A DNA stretch of 64,000 nt, taken from assembly GCA_930367205.1 (NCBI GenBank), contig OV884011.1, positions 87,653,474 through 87,717,473 of the forward strand, written 5' to 3'. Shown here piece after piece: positions 34,721 to 44,794 of this stretch (positions within the stretch are counted from its first letter, which is position 1; each line of letters begins with the position of its first letter). The position numbers and the translations under genes are program-made. The notes beneath the pieces were generated by a model. It saw nothing but the letters and a program-made list of their open reading frames with translations. It made no database searches and had not been told where the DNA came from. This DNA comes from Acanthosoma haemorrhoidale. Lineage: Eukaryota > Arthropoda > Insecta > Hemiptera > Acanthosomatidae.

Positions 34721-35530
34721 AAAACTAGCCCGAACCCAAAGTTGTAATTTCCTTGAACAGTCCATACTCAGAAGTCCTACGAGAAGAGTGCTTGAAGAAA
34801 AAGCAGCGTCTGTATTTGTAAAGACTCAAGATTGGGCTATGAGAAGCAAAATGCATTTATCTAAGGATAAGACCGTCCTGATGTTTCTGAAAGGACACAT
34901 GGACTGAGTATCTCGCCTGCTACCTTGATCATCTATAAATTAATAAAATTAATGGGAGAAAGTCATGTTTTTATAGTGATTTTTAAAACAAAAAATAGAA
35001 TACTTGATTTCAAGTTAAATAGAAATTTCATACTAAATGAAGCTTAAAAATTTAGTTTTACAAAAAAAACTCTACGTGATGGAATTCATTTAGTATTTTT
35101 CCCAGTTTTAGTAACTTAAAATCTAAGGAAAAGTAAAATTTCCTGGGCAGTTTTTTAGTTGCATACCAATGAAATCGATGACATGTAATTTTTTGCAGCA
35201 TTTTAATGTGGAAATAAGTGTGGTTGGGTTGGCGCTCGTATTATCTACTAAAGTACTGGCCCTGCCGCATTGTGAACACCTGTTACATCCACATTCTCTT
35301 TGCCCTAGGCTCCGCGTTGTAATATTGGTGTTCCACCGTCTGGGGTGATATCGGGTTATGGGGCTGTGGGATGTTGCAACATGCTTACACATGCTGTCTG
35401 CAGTAAATGCCAATTATATCTCGTGAATTGATATTTTTAATGTGCGATTTCCATGAATTACTGAAATTCGAGACTTCTCGTAGACTATAAACAATAAGTA
35501 ATTTATAAGCATAAATTAAAACTGTTCGAT
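34721..35530. other. Spacer without recognisable features
   Basis: No supported gene or repeat. The 96-codon minus-strand frame at 35123-35413 is not recognised. Confidence 0.4.
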
Positions 35531-36485
35531 ATAGGTGTCTACAGCACTAGCATCAATCCATCCAGAGCCCTGAAATTCGCTGAGAGCGCCAGTCAACAAA
35601 TCGCCGAGAAACTCGATGCCGTCTACATTAAAGTCAATCCGGCCAAGACGCAAGGAATAATATTTAGTTACAAATCCGGAAAAAAGAAGCTCCCGAAATC
35701 CTTCGTGTTAGACGGCAAAGAACGCCCTGTAAGCAACAAGGTGTGCTACCTCGGAATTACCCTCGGTAGGCACTTGTCGTTCACAACGCACCTCGGAAAG
35801 AAGTTAAAGAGTGTTAGGAAGAAATTCTTCAGCCTCGGACACCTACTTCACAGCCCGGCTCTATCAGTACGCCTCAAGCTGCTGATATACCAGAGCGTCC
35901 TAAGACCTGCATTGATGTATGGAACCCCTCTCTACAAGTATTTGACTCCCAACACTCTCCTAAAGCTCCAGCAATTTCAGAATAGAGTTCTCCGCACCTC
36001 CCTCAAACACACCCCTTTCGACCAAATGAAGGCCGACGAAATCCACAAAAAATTTGAAGTGCTCACTATCCAAGATTTTATCAAGAGAAGGCACATCAAA
36101 TTTTTTGACTCCCTAAGACATAGCCACAACCCACTATTCTCCGACCTTCAGCCACCACCAATGCCCGTCAGATGGAAGCACTGCTGGACCGCCGAAGTTC
36201 GGTGAATGAAAATCATAGAACCAGAGGACTGACGGACCTACACCCAGCCGAGAGATCGAGGCCGATCTCCCGCCCGACTCAACCGACGCCACATTACCCC
36301 ATCTACCTGTGTAAGCAGGGTTGATCTTCCGGCCGATTAGGCCGACTCACTCAGGCCCCTGGCGGGGCGGCCGGCCAGGCTTCGCCTAGGCACCCCTAGG
36401 CTTAATCCTTGGTAGACTCTCACTACCTTCCTGACTCCATCCGCCTTTCTAGGCATTCCACACCCCATATCCTTGCCACACCACA
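35531..36485 (+). pseudogene. 5'-truncated Jockey LINE: end of ORF2 and 3' region
   Basis: The fragment begins right after the YADD position (D-I-G-V-Y-S-T-S) and runs through VNPAKTQGI, CYLGITLGRHLSF, LLIYQSVLRPALMYG and the C-terminal FFDSLRHSHNPLF to a stop at 36203-36205. The main frame (35705-36205) is intact; earlier codons are out of frame. It is homologous to 18575-19285. The 3' untranslated region is GC-rich and ends with the block shared with 13530-13640. Copies of the same family begin again at 63897. No obvious poly-A is visible before the next element. Confidence 0.85.
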
Positions 36486-36489
36486 CCGC

Positions 36490-37947
36490 AGTCGGGAAAA
36501 TTCCATTCCTTGAAGAACGGTAGGATCCTCTCCCTCGACGCCTGGATGAAGAGGAAGAGGACTGAAAAAGACACCAGGTTCCCGGAGTATTCGACGAAGA
36601 TCTCCCTCCTCTACCTCACTGGCCTGTGGGATAAGAAGATGACGAAGAAGAACTAGGAGCGCAAAATCAGAAAGGTAGGAGGGCTGGTTGGTTGAAAATG
36701 AAAAGTTCCTTACAATGGTCAGCCAGCCCGCTGAAATCACTTGGCCCCTGGAGAGACTAAAGGAGAAGCCGGCTTCTGGTCCCGCCACCTCAAGGAGCCT
36801 GCGGTTAGGTAAAGAAGAAATACAAAACCTATTAGACACGGCGATAGCACGGGCGACCCAGGCTATCATGGAAGATGGAGGCCTTATCCAGGCAATTGCC
36901 ATGAGGGTGGTGGAGAGTGTCACCTCCGTGGTTGTAGGGCAGACTCTGGCACTCGTGGATGTGGAAAAAGAGGAGACATAGAAAACAGTGGAATCAATCA
37001 ATAGGAAGCTGTCCAGAGTGGCAAGAGGGCGGGGGCCTTCGGCTCAGGTGAAGACTCCGAAAACCCTGTGCGAGAAACCGGTAAACCAGAGGGTCCCAAA
37101 GAGTTCCCGCCCTTTGAGTAGCTGGGCATTGGTGGTGGCTAGCCCCACAGCTGTACCACCCCCAAGGAGAAGAGTAACTGCCCCCACCCTGGTTGAGACA
37201 CAAATCCCAGTAACTACGGAGGACGAAGATGGCTACACTACGGTCGGTAAGAGGAGGAGAAGTAGGAAGACAAAGAAAACAGCGACTCTGGGACCGGCGA
37301 AGAAGAAGGACGCGCGATATGGTGGCGAGGCTCCCGAAGGTACGGACTGAAGAGGCAACCCAGCGGAAGACATTTGTGACCATCGAGGACAACCCGGTGG
37401 CTATTATGAAGAGACTTCCGGCGTAAGATCTAAGGAACTCCTGCGGATACTACGAGGAACGAAAGCTGAAGGCCTCCTCGTAGAGACGCCAAGCATGGAG
37501 GAAGCAGTGAAGATCCTCGAAGCCACCAAGACGGCTGGGCTCACTTCAAGGCTACCGCAGAAGAAGCCTAGGGTGATCTTTCGAGGGGTCCCGAGAGCCT
37601 GGGGCGAAAAGGAGTTCCTAAGCGAGGTATGGGATACGCTGTACCGTGTTGAGCCTGCCACAAGACCAGAGGCCTGGCGCTCTGAAACTGGTATTCAGGA
37701 TTGGGGCCGGCAGGGATCCGGTATATGTGAGTTGGCTAGCCTAGGTGTCCCCCCACGTTAGGTTTGCGCTTCTGGGGGGCGAAGGAGTAAGGATAGGAGG
37801 CACAAGGTGGTGGTTAAAAACTACCTTGATGCACCTCGCTACGTCACTTGCCAGGTCTACGGGTACTCCAAGGCCACCTCTACAAGGCAAGATAAGGTAA
37901 GGAGGGGCACACGTCTGAGGTGTGCCCCCGGAAGAACGACCTTCCAC
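36490..37947 (+). pseudogene. ORF1 (first part) of an R1-like LINE
   Basis: The reading, in pieces, is a basic Gag-like protein. It has an acidic start, KEEIQNLLDTAIARATQAI near 36805, a Pro/Arg-rich middle, and ILRGTKAEGLLVETPSMEEA near 37440-37500. KKPRVIFRGVPRAWGEKEFL follows at 37560-37620, the domain placed before zinc knuckles in R1-type ORF1. A CQVYGYSKAT stretch near 37850 is a decayed CCHC knuckle (His and a Cys changed). The frame is cut at 37947 by the errantivirus LTR. When the errantivirus and one copy of CAC are skipped, the frame goes on at 50384 with a further C-x2-C knuckle, so 36490-37947 and 50381-52250 are one element. Confidence 0.8.
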
Positions 37948-38178
37948 AGTTAAATCTTGATAAGACCAGAGGGAGTTTTTTAAAAAGATTTATTTAAATT
38001 TTACAAACATAAACTATAACTGATAATAATTGTCAGAGTAACGGGCCTAGTAACAGTACAGAAAGGAAGTGGACGTGAGGGGAAAAGAGGAATGATATAT
38101 AGGAAGCTGAGACTGATAAGGATAGCTGACGAAGCGCTGATCTTGCAATGTTGCAGCTGGCAGGTGGCCTCTCTATCT
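37948..38178 (-). repeat. 3' LTR of errantivirus copy A
   Basis: 231 bp, from AGATAGAG at 38178 to TTTAACT at 37948 (minus sense). It contains a CTATATATC promoter box and an AATAAA signal shared by all four copies. It differs from its own 5' LTR at roughly 17 places by eye and is closer to the 3' LTR of copy B. Confidence 0.9.
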
Positions 38179-38214
38179 CCTCCGTTGTTTAAGATTCTTA
38201 GTCCTCTAAGAATA

Positions 38215-38697
38215 CTAAGAAATGAGATTGATAGTGGCTGGTGCATGAGGGCTGTTGTCCGCTGGAGAATTCTTAGAATGTTGGGATGATCTGGCTGATA
38301 AATTAACGTTGGTGTAGGGTTTCGTAAGGAATTGGTAGTTTTACATTTTTTAAGGTAGTAGAGGATTACGATTATAATAGCGGCCCCTATAATTAAATAT
38401 AAAAATAAAAATAAGTATTGGATTGATTAAATATAAGTGGTTCTAAAACTATGTCCGTTATATTTAGGTTTTCTATTTCGCTGATATTTGCGATTATATC
38501 TATATTTTTTTTATTATACAACTTGTTTATGCTAGAGTCTATTATATGTTTTGAAATTTTGGGGAGTTCTTTATAACAATCATTTTGGTCTAGGGTGAGT
38601 AAGCTAATGGGTGGTAGGTATACAGTATCATTAGTAAGGCAATTGTCTAATTTGGAGAGGTTAGTGGTTATAAAACTGTTTATATATCTAATGTTAG
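38215..38697 (-). pseudogene. env C-terminal fragment of errantivirus copy A
   Basis: This matches the last 160 codons of env in copy B (58779 back to about 58290) at roughly 95% of bases by eye. It includes the region for the transmembrane helix near the C-terminus. Several indels interrupt the frame, and the front is cut off at 38697 by the Gypsy element. A hairpin-forming sequence (38194-38213) lies between the stop and the LTR. In working elements the protein would be an envelope fusion glycoprotein of the errantivirus/baculovirus F type; here it is a remnant. Confidence 0.8.
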
Positions 38698-38967
38698 TGT
38701 AACCGTTCTAAAATGGAACAAACGGTTGTTGTAAAGTAGTTAGGAAATAATTGTATTAACGTGTATTATTTGAGGTTTCCATTAATGTTTCATAATTTTG
38801 CGACCTGCTATTAATTCTAGATTTAAGTATCGATTTACATGTGATATTTTTTTCAATAAAAAACTATTTTAGAGGTGTTTATCATATTCCCTGTTATTAT
38901 TTTCCTTAATCCGTGTGAAGTTCCTTTAGCTTGCCAACCATCCTTTTCAGCGTTCCTCGACGAGTCA
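38698..38967 (+). repeat. 5' LTR of the nested Gypsy element
   Basis: About 270 bp from TGTAACCGTT to GAGTCA, placed between the env sequence of copy A and the primer site. An AATAAA-type signal (CAATAAAAAACT) lies near 38856. The left edge is where similarity to copy B env stops; the right edge is inferred from the primer site. Confidence 0.7.
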
Positions 38968-38970
38968 AAT

Positions 38971-38988
38971 TGGTGTCAGGTGTGGGGT
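38971..38988 (+). promoter_or_regulatory. Primer binding site, tRNA-Leu-like
   Basis: TGGTGTCAGGTGTGGGGT resembles the complement of an insect tRNA-Leu 3' end, TGGTGTCAG followed by A/T-containing GTGGG. This type is used by the mdg3/blastopia group. Two or three mismatches make the match imperfect. Confidence 0.55.
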
Positions 38989-39036
38989 AGGGTTGCAAGA
39001 ATATCCCTATAGCACAGAAGTCGTGACCACGCTCGA

Positions 39037-40106
39037 AAATGGTGGAACCAAAGCAAGCGGAACTGGAGAAGTTGGTGAAACAGCTACCAGAAACCAGAAG
39101 TTTGCCGAGGAAAATGAAACTCTGAGGTACGAGAAAGAGTCCTTAGCTCAACGGACCAGTGCGATGACGGCTCAACTGGAAAAAGAAGAACCGGGGAGCC
39201 GGGGAAAACGGGACCTAGGGTTGCAGAACCTGGACAGGGACCCCGGGAAGTGGATCGGTCACTCAGTTTTTTAAGAAGTTAGAGCAGATAAGTGCAGTAG
39301 GGAATTGGACGGAGCAGGACAAAATAATGATTGCAGAACAGAAACTGGGTGGAGTGGCTGAGAAGTTTCTCGAGTCTAAGCCAGAGCTAGTTGGAGAGGG
39401 AGCGCCTTACGATATCCTGAAGAAAGAAGTGGTGAAGAGATTCGAGGATCCCAGAGAGAGAGAAAAACTAGAAGGAGAGCTGAGTGAAGCGAGACAAGGA
39501 ACAACCGAGCCAGCCAGGGTTTTCACCGACCGAGTCAGAGCAATTGGAGCCCGGCTGATTGCAGATATAGACGGGGTAGAAGAGCGAGACATAGTCTCAA
39601 AGCACATTGAAAGCAGAGTGCTAGCGGCTTTCCGGAGAGGACTCTTGCCCGAAACGGCGAGACTGATGCAAGCTTTGGCTCCAACCACGCTTGAGGAGGC
39701 CATCATGAGGGCGGAACCGTTTGACGGAAATGAGGGTAGCAATAAAGGGAGTAGGAGCCACAGAGACGTGTTTGGAGTAGGGGCCGATGCTATGATTACA
39801 GCAGAGAACGGAAATAGCTCGCACGACACTGTAAAAGGAGAAGTAAACTTGGTAAGGCCAACAGGAAGAACCCAGTTGAGATGTTACCGCTGTGGGAAGG
39901 AAGGAGACTTAGCGAGAGGATGCCTCCAGGGACCCACACCGACGCCTAGGGGGCCAGGTGACCGGCAGAATCGTCAATGCTTCGCATGCGGAAAGCAGGG
40001 GCATTTTGCACGAGACTGTAGGAGTCGACCGACCTCAAGAGGGGAGCAACCAAGAAACGTCAACTCTCCTGCCGGCCCCGTAGACCCAAACGCTCAAGAC
40101 CTGTAG
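39037..40106 (+). pseudogene. gag of the nested Gypsy element
   Basis: The first 230 bases are frameshifted (MVEPKQAELEKLVKQ near 39040 in one frame). From 39327 a clean 259-codon frame covers the capsid, including EREKLEGELSEARQGTTEPARVFTDRVRAIG, a typical Gypsy capsid segment. Two zinc knuckles close it: CYRCGKEGDLARGC, in which the usual His is Asp, and CFACGKQGHFARDC, which is complete. The TAG at 40104-40106 lies in an overlap with pol, which is open in the -1 frame, so pol expression by -1 frameshifting is plausible in the parent element. Confidence 0.82.
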
Positions 40107-42232
40107 GACACCCCGACCATAGGTTCGATAGACAAAGGGGATACACTCGCCTAGTGCCAGGGATAAGAGGAAGAGGGGGTGGGACCATCTCAGTGGCGAT
40201 GGAAATAGAAGGCGTGGCACATGACATGATGGTGGATACGGGAGCAGAGGTAACGTTGATCAGGGCCGCAGTCCCCGGAATATACCTAGGGCCGGCTAGT
40301 CTACGGACTAAGGGAGTGACGGGCCAACCACTGCAGATAGACGGGATTCAGCTGCTGCGATGTAAGCTACAAGGGAAGGAGTTTACACACCCCATCGTGA
40401 TATCCCCACTGGATCCGCCCGGAGACGGAATCATCGGCATGGATGTGCTCACTAGGACGGGAGCGAAAGTGTTGGTCAGGGAACGGAAGCTAGAGATCAT
40501 CGAGGGAACCACCGTCCCAGTTGTCCGGAGAATAGATGGAGGTAGCGAAGAGATAGAGAGGCTGAGCACAGAGATAGAGAGGCTGAGTCAAGCTGTCGAG
40601 AACCTGAACAAGAAGTGGAACTCGGCGGTAGAGCCATTGGAGGCTAGGGACGAAACGGACCCACGGAAGGAGAAGCTGAGAGAAAGAAACATCAGAAAGA
40701 GAAAGACAAGAAGGGCAGAAGCCCGCGCGGAACGGAGAAGAGACTACCAGACAAGGGATACGTCCGACCAGAGGGCCCCACGGGAGGGAGAAGGAAGGGA
40801 GTTTGTAAGAAGCGTTGCGCAGGTGAAGATACCACCCTACAGCGAAATCTTAACAAGAGGTCTTGTATCCGGAGAGGAACTATCGGACATAGTAATAGAG
40901 CCCGCAACGCTGAGGCAAAACGGTGCCCGAGCAGCTCGCTGCTTATCTAGGATTGAAGATGGCAGGGTGTGGGTACAGGTGATCAATATGGGCCCCCAGG
41001 AAGTTTGTTTGGACCGAAATCAGACTCTAGGGGTAGCAGCGAAATGGAACCAGGGAAGCAACATTCTAACAAATGCCCAAAGGGAAGGGAAGGAATTCGA
41101 AGGGGACCGAAGGACAGCTGGATTCAGATCGATAAAAATGAAGGGCCCTGACTGGGGCTTAAGCCATCTAAGCGAGAACGAGAGGAAATGATAGAACCGC
41201 TACTGCGGGAGTATGAGGCCCTGTTCAACCCACCCGGGAAGGAAGGCTGCTCGGTAGGGGTTAGACACCAAATACCCACAGGTGAGGCTCGCCCCGTAAT
41301 GAAACGGCCGTACAGAGTTTCACCACCGCCCAATAGTAGAAGGTCACTTAAAAGAGATGCTGGACAATGGAGAGATCACTCACTCCACCAGCCCTTGGGC
41401 AGCACCAGTGGTTTTGGTTCCCAAGAAGAGCGAAGACGGGAGCATGAAGTTTCGCTTTTGCACTGACTTCCGAGGATTGAATGCGCTGACCCAAGTCGAC
41501 GCGTACCCGCTGCCTCTAATACAAGAGACGCTAGAGATGCTAGGAAAGAGTCGAATTTTCTCCACCTTAGATCTAAGCAGCGGATACCACCAAATACCAG
41601 TAGCAGAAAAGGATCAGCCAAAGACGGCCTTTACCACTTTAGACGGCCATTACGAGTATAAGAAGATGCCGTTTGGGCTGGCGGGAGCCCCAGCGACCTT
41701 CCAAAGGACCATGGATCAGATCCTCAGAGGTATCAAGGGTCTAGAATGTTACGTATATTTAGATGATATCATCATCTTCAGTGAAGACTTGGAACAACAT
41801 AGAGACCGATTAGAACACGTGTTTGGCCGATTGAAGGAAGCAAACCTTAAACTGAACGGGGGAAAGTGTAAGTTCGCTGTTAGGCAAGTACGATACCTCG
41901 GCCATTTAGTGACTGAAGAGGGAGTCAAACCAGATGACGGGAAAATACAAGTATTAAGAGCATTCCCGACGCCCGGTTCAGCGAGGGAGGTACGAGGCTT
42001 CCTGGGGTTAGCGGGATATTAACGGAGGTTTATTCCCAGCTTCGCCAAGATAGCCAAGCCGTTGACACTCCTTACCGGGAAAGACAAACGCTTCCAGTGG
42101 AAGAAAGACCAGGAAGTGGCTTTCCAAGAGCTGAAAGAGGCGTTGTGTACCGACTCGGTCCTCATCTACCCAGATTTCAAGGATCCCTTTATTCTTGCAA
42201 CCGACGCGTCTGGAGTTGCTCTAGGAGCCAAT
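40082..42232 (+). pseudogene. pol of the nested Gypsy element (protease and reverse transcriptase)
   Basis: The protease carries MMVDTGAEVTLI near 40231 and GIIGMDVL near 40430, the paired motifs of an aspartic protease. A long basic, Arg/Glu-rich linker follows (about 40550-40800). One stop at 41191 and a frame change near 41330 break the frame. The reverse transcriptase (41357-42022) is otherwise intact, with TDFRGLNALT, FSTLDLSSGYHQI, MPFGLAGAPATFQRTM and the catalytic box YLDD at about 41757-41768. After a stop at 42020 comes the RNase H start, cut at TDASGVALGA. It is inactive because of the stops and the missing integrase. Confidence 0.88.
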
Positions 42233-43074
42233 GTGAGTAACGTCAAACTCGAATTTCTGAAGTTTCCACACCTATTTCATAATGCGTGTGTTACCGTTCT
42301 TCATTGTATATATCCACTTTAGTGGTTTATGGTCAGTCAGTAGTTGGAATTTCGTACCGTACAAGTAGGGTTTGAAATGGTGTGTCGACCAAACAATTGC
42401 TAATAGTTCTTTCTCTATCGTTGAGTAATTTATCTCGGGAGGCTGTAGCACTCGTGAGACGAACGCTACAGGGTGTTCTGTCCCGTCTTTATCTTTCTGA
42501 GAAAGTACCGAGCCGATGGCCTTGTCGCTTGCGTCTGTCGTTAGGTAAAAAGTTCGATTCCAGTCAGGGTAGGCTAGTATCGGGGAGTTAGTCATAAGGG
42601 TTTTTAATGTGTCGCAGGCTTCTTTGATTTCTTTTGTTACGTACGTTTTAGTCTGTAGTGATTTTGATATGGGTTTGGTTATTTTCGCGTAATCTTTTAT
42701 AAATTTCCGGTAATATCCGGTCATTCCAAGGAATTGTCTGTTTGTCTTTTCATTATTTGGGTATGGTAATATTGTAATCGCTTCTACTTTTTTTGGTTTA
42801 GTTTTTAGTCCGTCGGGGGTAACTATGTATCCTAAGAAGGGGATTTCATTTTTGAAGAATTCTGTCTTGTCTAGTTGAATGGAAAGTTCATGTTCTTTTA
42901 GTTTTCTGAATATGTTTTCAAGGTGTTCTAAATGTTCCTGTATTGTGTTAGAGTATACTAGTATGTCGTCAATGTAAATCATTTCGTTAGGGATATTTGC
43001 TATCATCATGTTCATAGCTCTTTGAAATGTCGGTGGGGCGTTACAAAGTCCGTAGGGCATTCGTAAGTATTCGT
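42233..43074 (-). pseudogene. pol of errantivirus copy A: end of reverse transcriptase and RNase H
   Basis: The minus-strand frame runs without a stop from the Jockey insertion point down to 42272. It has [17 protein letters not shown], the catalytic YIDD at about 42975-42986 with D-I-L-V-Y-S after it, the thumb region, and the RNase H motif TTDASDKAIGSVLSQ. It ends with WIYTMKNGNTRIMK, after which it frameshifts and stops at the junction with the Gypsy element. It is about 95% like copy B, but keeps bases lost there. The N-terminal half lies beyond the Jockey, at 47670-47905. Confidence 0.87.
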
Positions 43075-43473
43075 GAGTTTTTGCGCATGCGCTACTACTC
43101 ACAACAGCTCTCTACTTCGCTCGTACTTCACATACTGTTTACTACCGCTTATAGGCCAGAGTCAGACATAGAATTGTTCTAGCAGGCAATTCATGTGACC
43201 AGCTCACGAGGGAGCCCATAGGAGGTGAGTGAATCACTTGTTACATTTGTGTTTAGTGCAACAAGTGATATCGGACAGAGAGAGGTCGGCCATTTTGGAC
43301 GCTATACCTTTAGCCATACACGGATCGGATATAACATCAAGTGATCGGCTCTCTGAGCCAAACGCTCTGTTGGCTCAGAGCCAAGACCCGGTGTCTCGCC
43401 GCTTGTAGTTGTGAGATCGAGTCTCACCGGCGCTACGTATCTAATTTATTAGCAAAACAGTTGTTATGATAAA

Positions 43474-44794
43474 ATGAGGTTTTATCAACAACTGATGTCG
43501 CAAAATAAAAAAAAAAGATCTCGGTCACTCGGTCCAACCCCGACACAATCGCCTGTAAAGCGAAAACCGAGACGTTCAAACAGGAACATACAAATAACCT
43601 CCTCTGCCGCTAGTTCCATGGAAGAGATACCTCCACAGGCTAGCACATCTAAAGAAGACACCGTCGAAGTTTCCCCTTTCTTCACGCCCAACACCTTTGA
43701 GGCGTTGAAAAATCTTCAAACTGATGAAATGGACGTCAACAAAACGCCCACACAGCCCAAGCCACCAGCTATATTCGTGCGAAATATTAATAACTTTAAA
43801 TTAATGTGTACCCAATTGAATAAAATTGTAGGTACAGGCAAATACACGTGCCTCAATCGGTCCCGGGACACAAAAGTTTCTCCGGACACTCCCGAAACAT
43901 ACCGAGCAATAGTTAAATACTTAGGAGAAACTAAGGCAGACTTCCACACCTACCAATTAAAGCAGGAACGATCACTCCGAGTGGTGATCAGAAATTTGCA
44001 CCCAACCACACCAGCTGACGAAATAGAAGAAGAACTCTCAGCTCTCGGATACAAAGTTCGTCAAATAACAAACGTGTTGCGTGAGGATAGGCAACAGGAT
44101 AAAAAAAATAAAGACAGCATTACCACTGTTCTTTGTCGAACTCGAGAGGACACCTGGAATCGAGAAGATATACGACCTAACAAACCTGTACTACACTAGG
44201 GTACAGGTTGAAAAACCGTATCCCAAACGCGATATCGTCCAGTGCCATAACTGTCAGGCATATGGGCACACTAAATCTTACTGCTACCACCCTCCCAGGT
44301 GTGTTAAGTGCAGTGGGCAGCACAAATCTGAATTGTGCAAAAAGCCCCTAAAATCGCCTGCGGTAAGCGTGCTTTGCCACCAAGGACATCCGGCCAACTA
44401 CAAGGGTTGCGAGGCCTACAGAACACTGAAGTCCAGGACAGAACAACGTCGTCAGCCAGAAGAGGAACAGCCCGTAACAAGAAGCGGCCCAGCCAGAAAT
44501 TCGAGGCCTTCTGTCTCTTTCGCTGATGCCGTTCGCAACAGAGAGGAGTCACAGGCACCGCCCACTCCCTGTCCGCAAGATCACCTTTCCCAGCATTCCA
44601 TTCATCCCGTTAACCCTCAAGCTCAACCCCATCCTCAACCACACATCTCACATATTCCTCCACCTTCAAGCTCTTCGGATCTCACCAGCCTATTAACCTC
44701 ATTCCTTACAGAGTTCAGAACCCTAATTACCCCTCTCATTTCACTTCTCACAAATCTTGTCTCCTACCTTATCCCCGTTAAACATAATCCATAA
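43474..44794 (+). pseudogene. ORF1 (Gag-like) of the Jockey at 43 kb
   Basis: The ATG at 43474 opens a frame with a basic N-terminus (KRKPRRSNRN) and a central domain (YRAIVKYLGETKADFHTYQ, VIRNLHPTTPADEIEEEL). At an A run near 44100-44107 the frame must shift to carry on into ELERTPGIEKIYDLTNLYY. Three zinc knuckles follow: CHNCQAYGHTKSYC, CVKCSGQHKSELC and a third that has lost its first Cys pair spacing (VLCHQGHPANYKGC). A Pro/Ser-rich and then hydrophobic tail ends at TAA 44792-44794. Only one frameshift separates it from an intact Jockey Gag; it would bind the element RNA. Confidence 0.85.

Larger units (their letters stand above)
38698..42232 (+). mobile_element. Gypsy-type LTR element with tRNA-Leu-like primer site, 3' truncated
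   Basis: It starts with an LTR (38698-38967), then a primer site, gag, and pol through protease, reverse transcriptase and the start of RNase H. At 42232, within the motif TDASGVALGA, it changes abruptly into errantivirus copy A sequence. The remainder of pol, integrase and the 3' LTR are missing. It had inserted in env of copy A, and a later deletion removed its 3' half and the neighbouring part of copy A. Confidence 0.85.

Noticed and set aside
37948..38697. A third, separate errantivirus copy at 38 kb
   Set aside because: The matching CAC duplication and the restored LINE frame show that it is the 3' end of copy A, separated by later insertions and a deletion.
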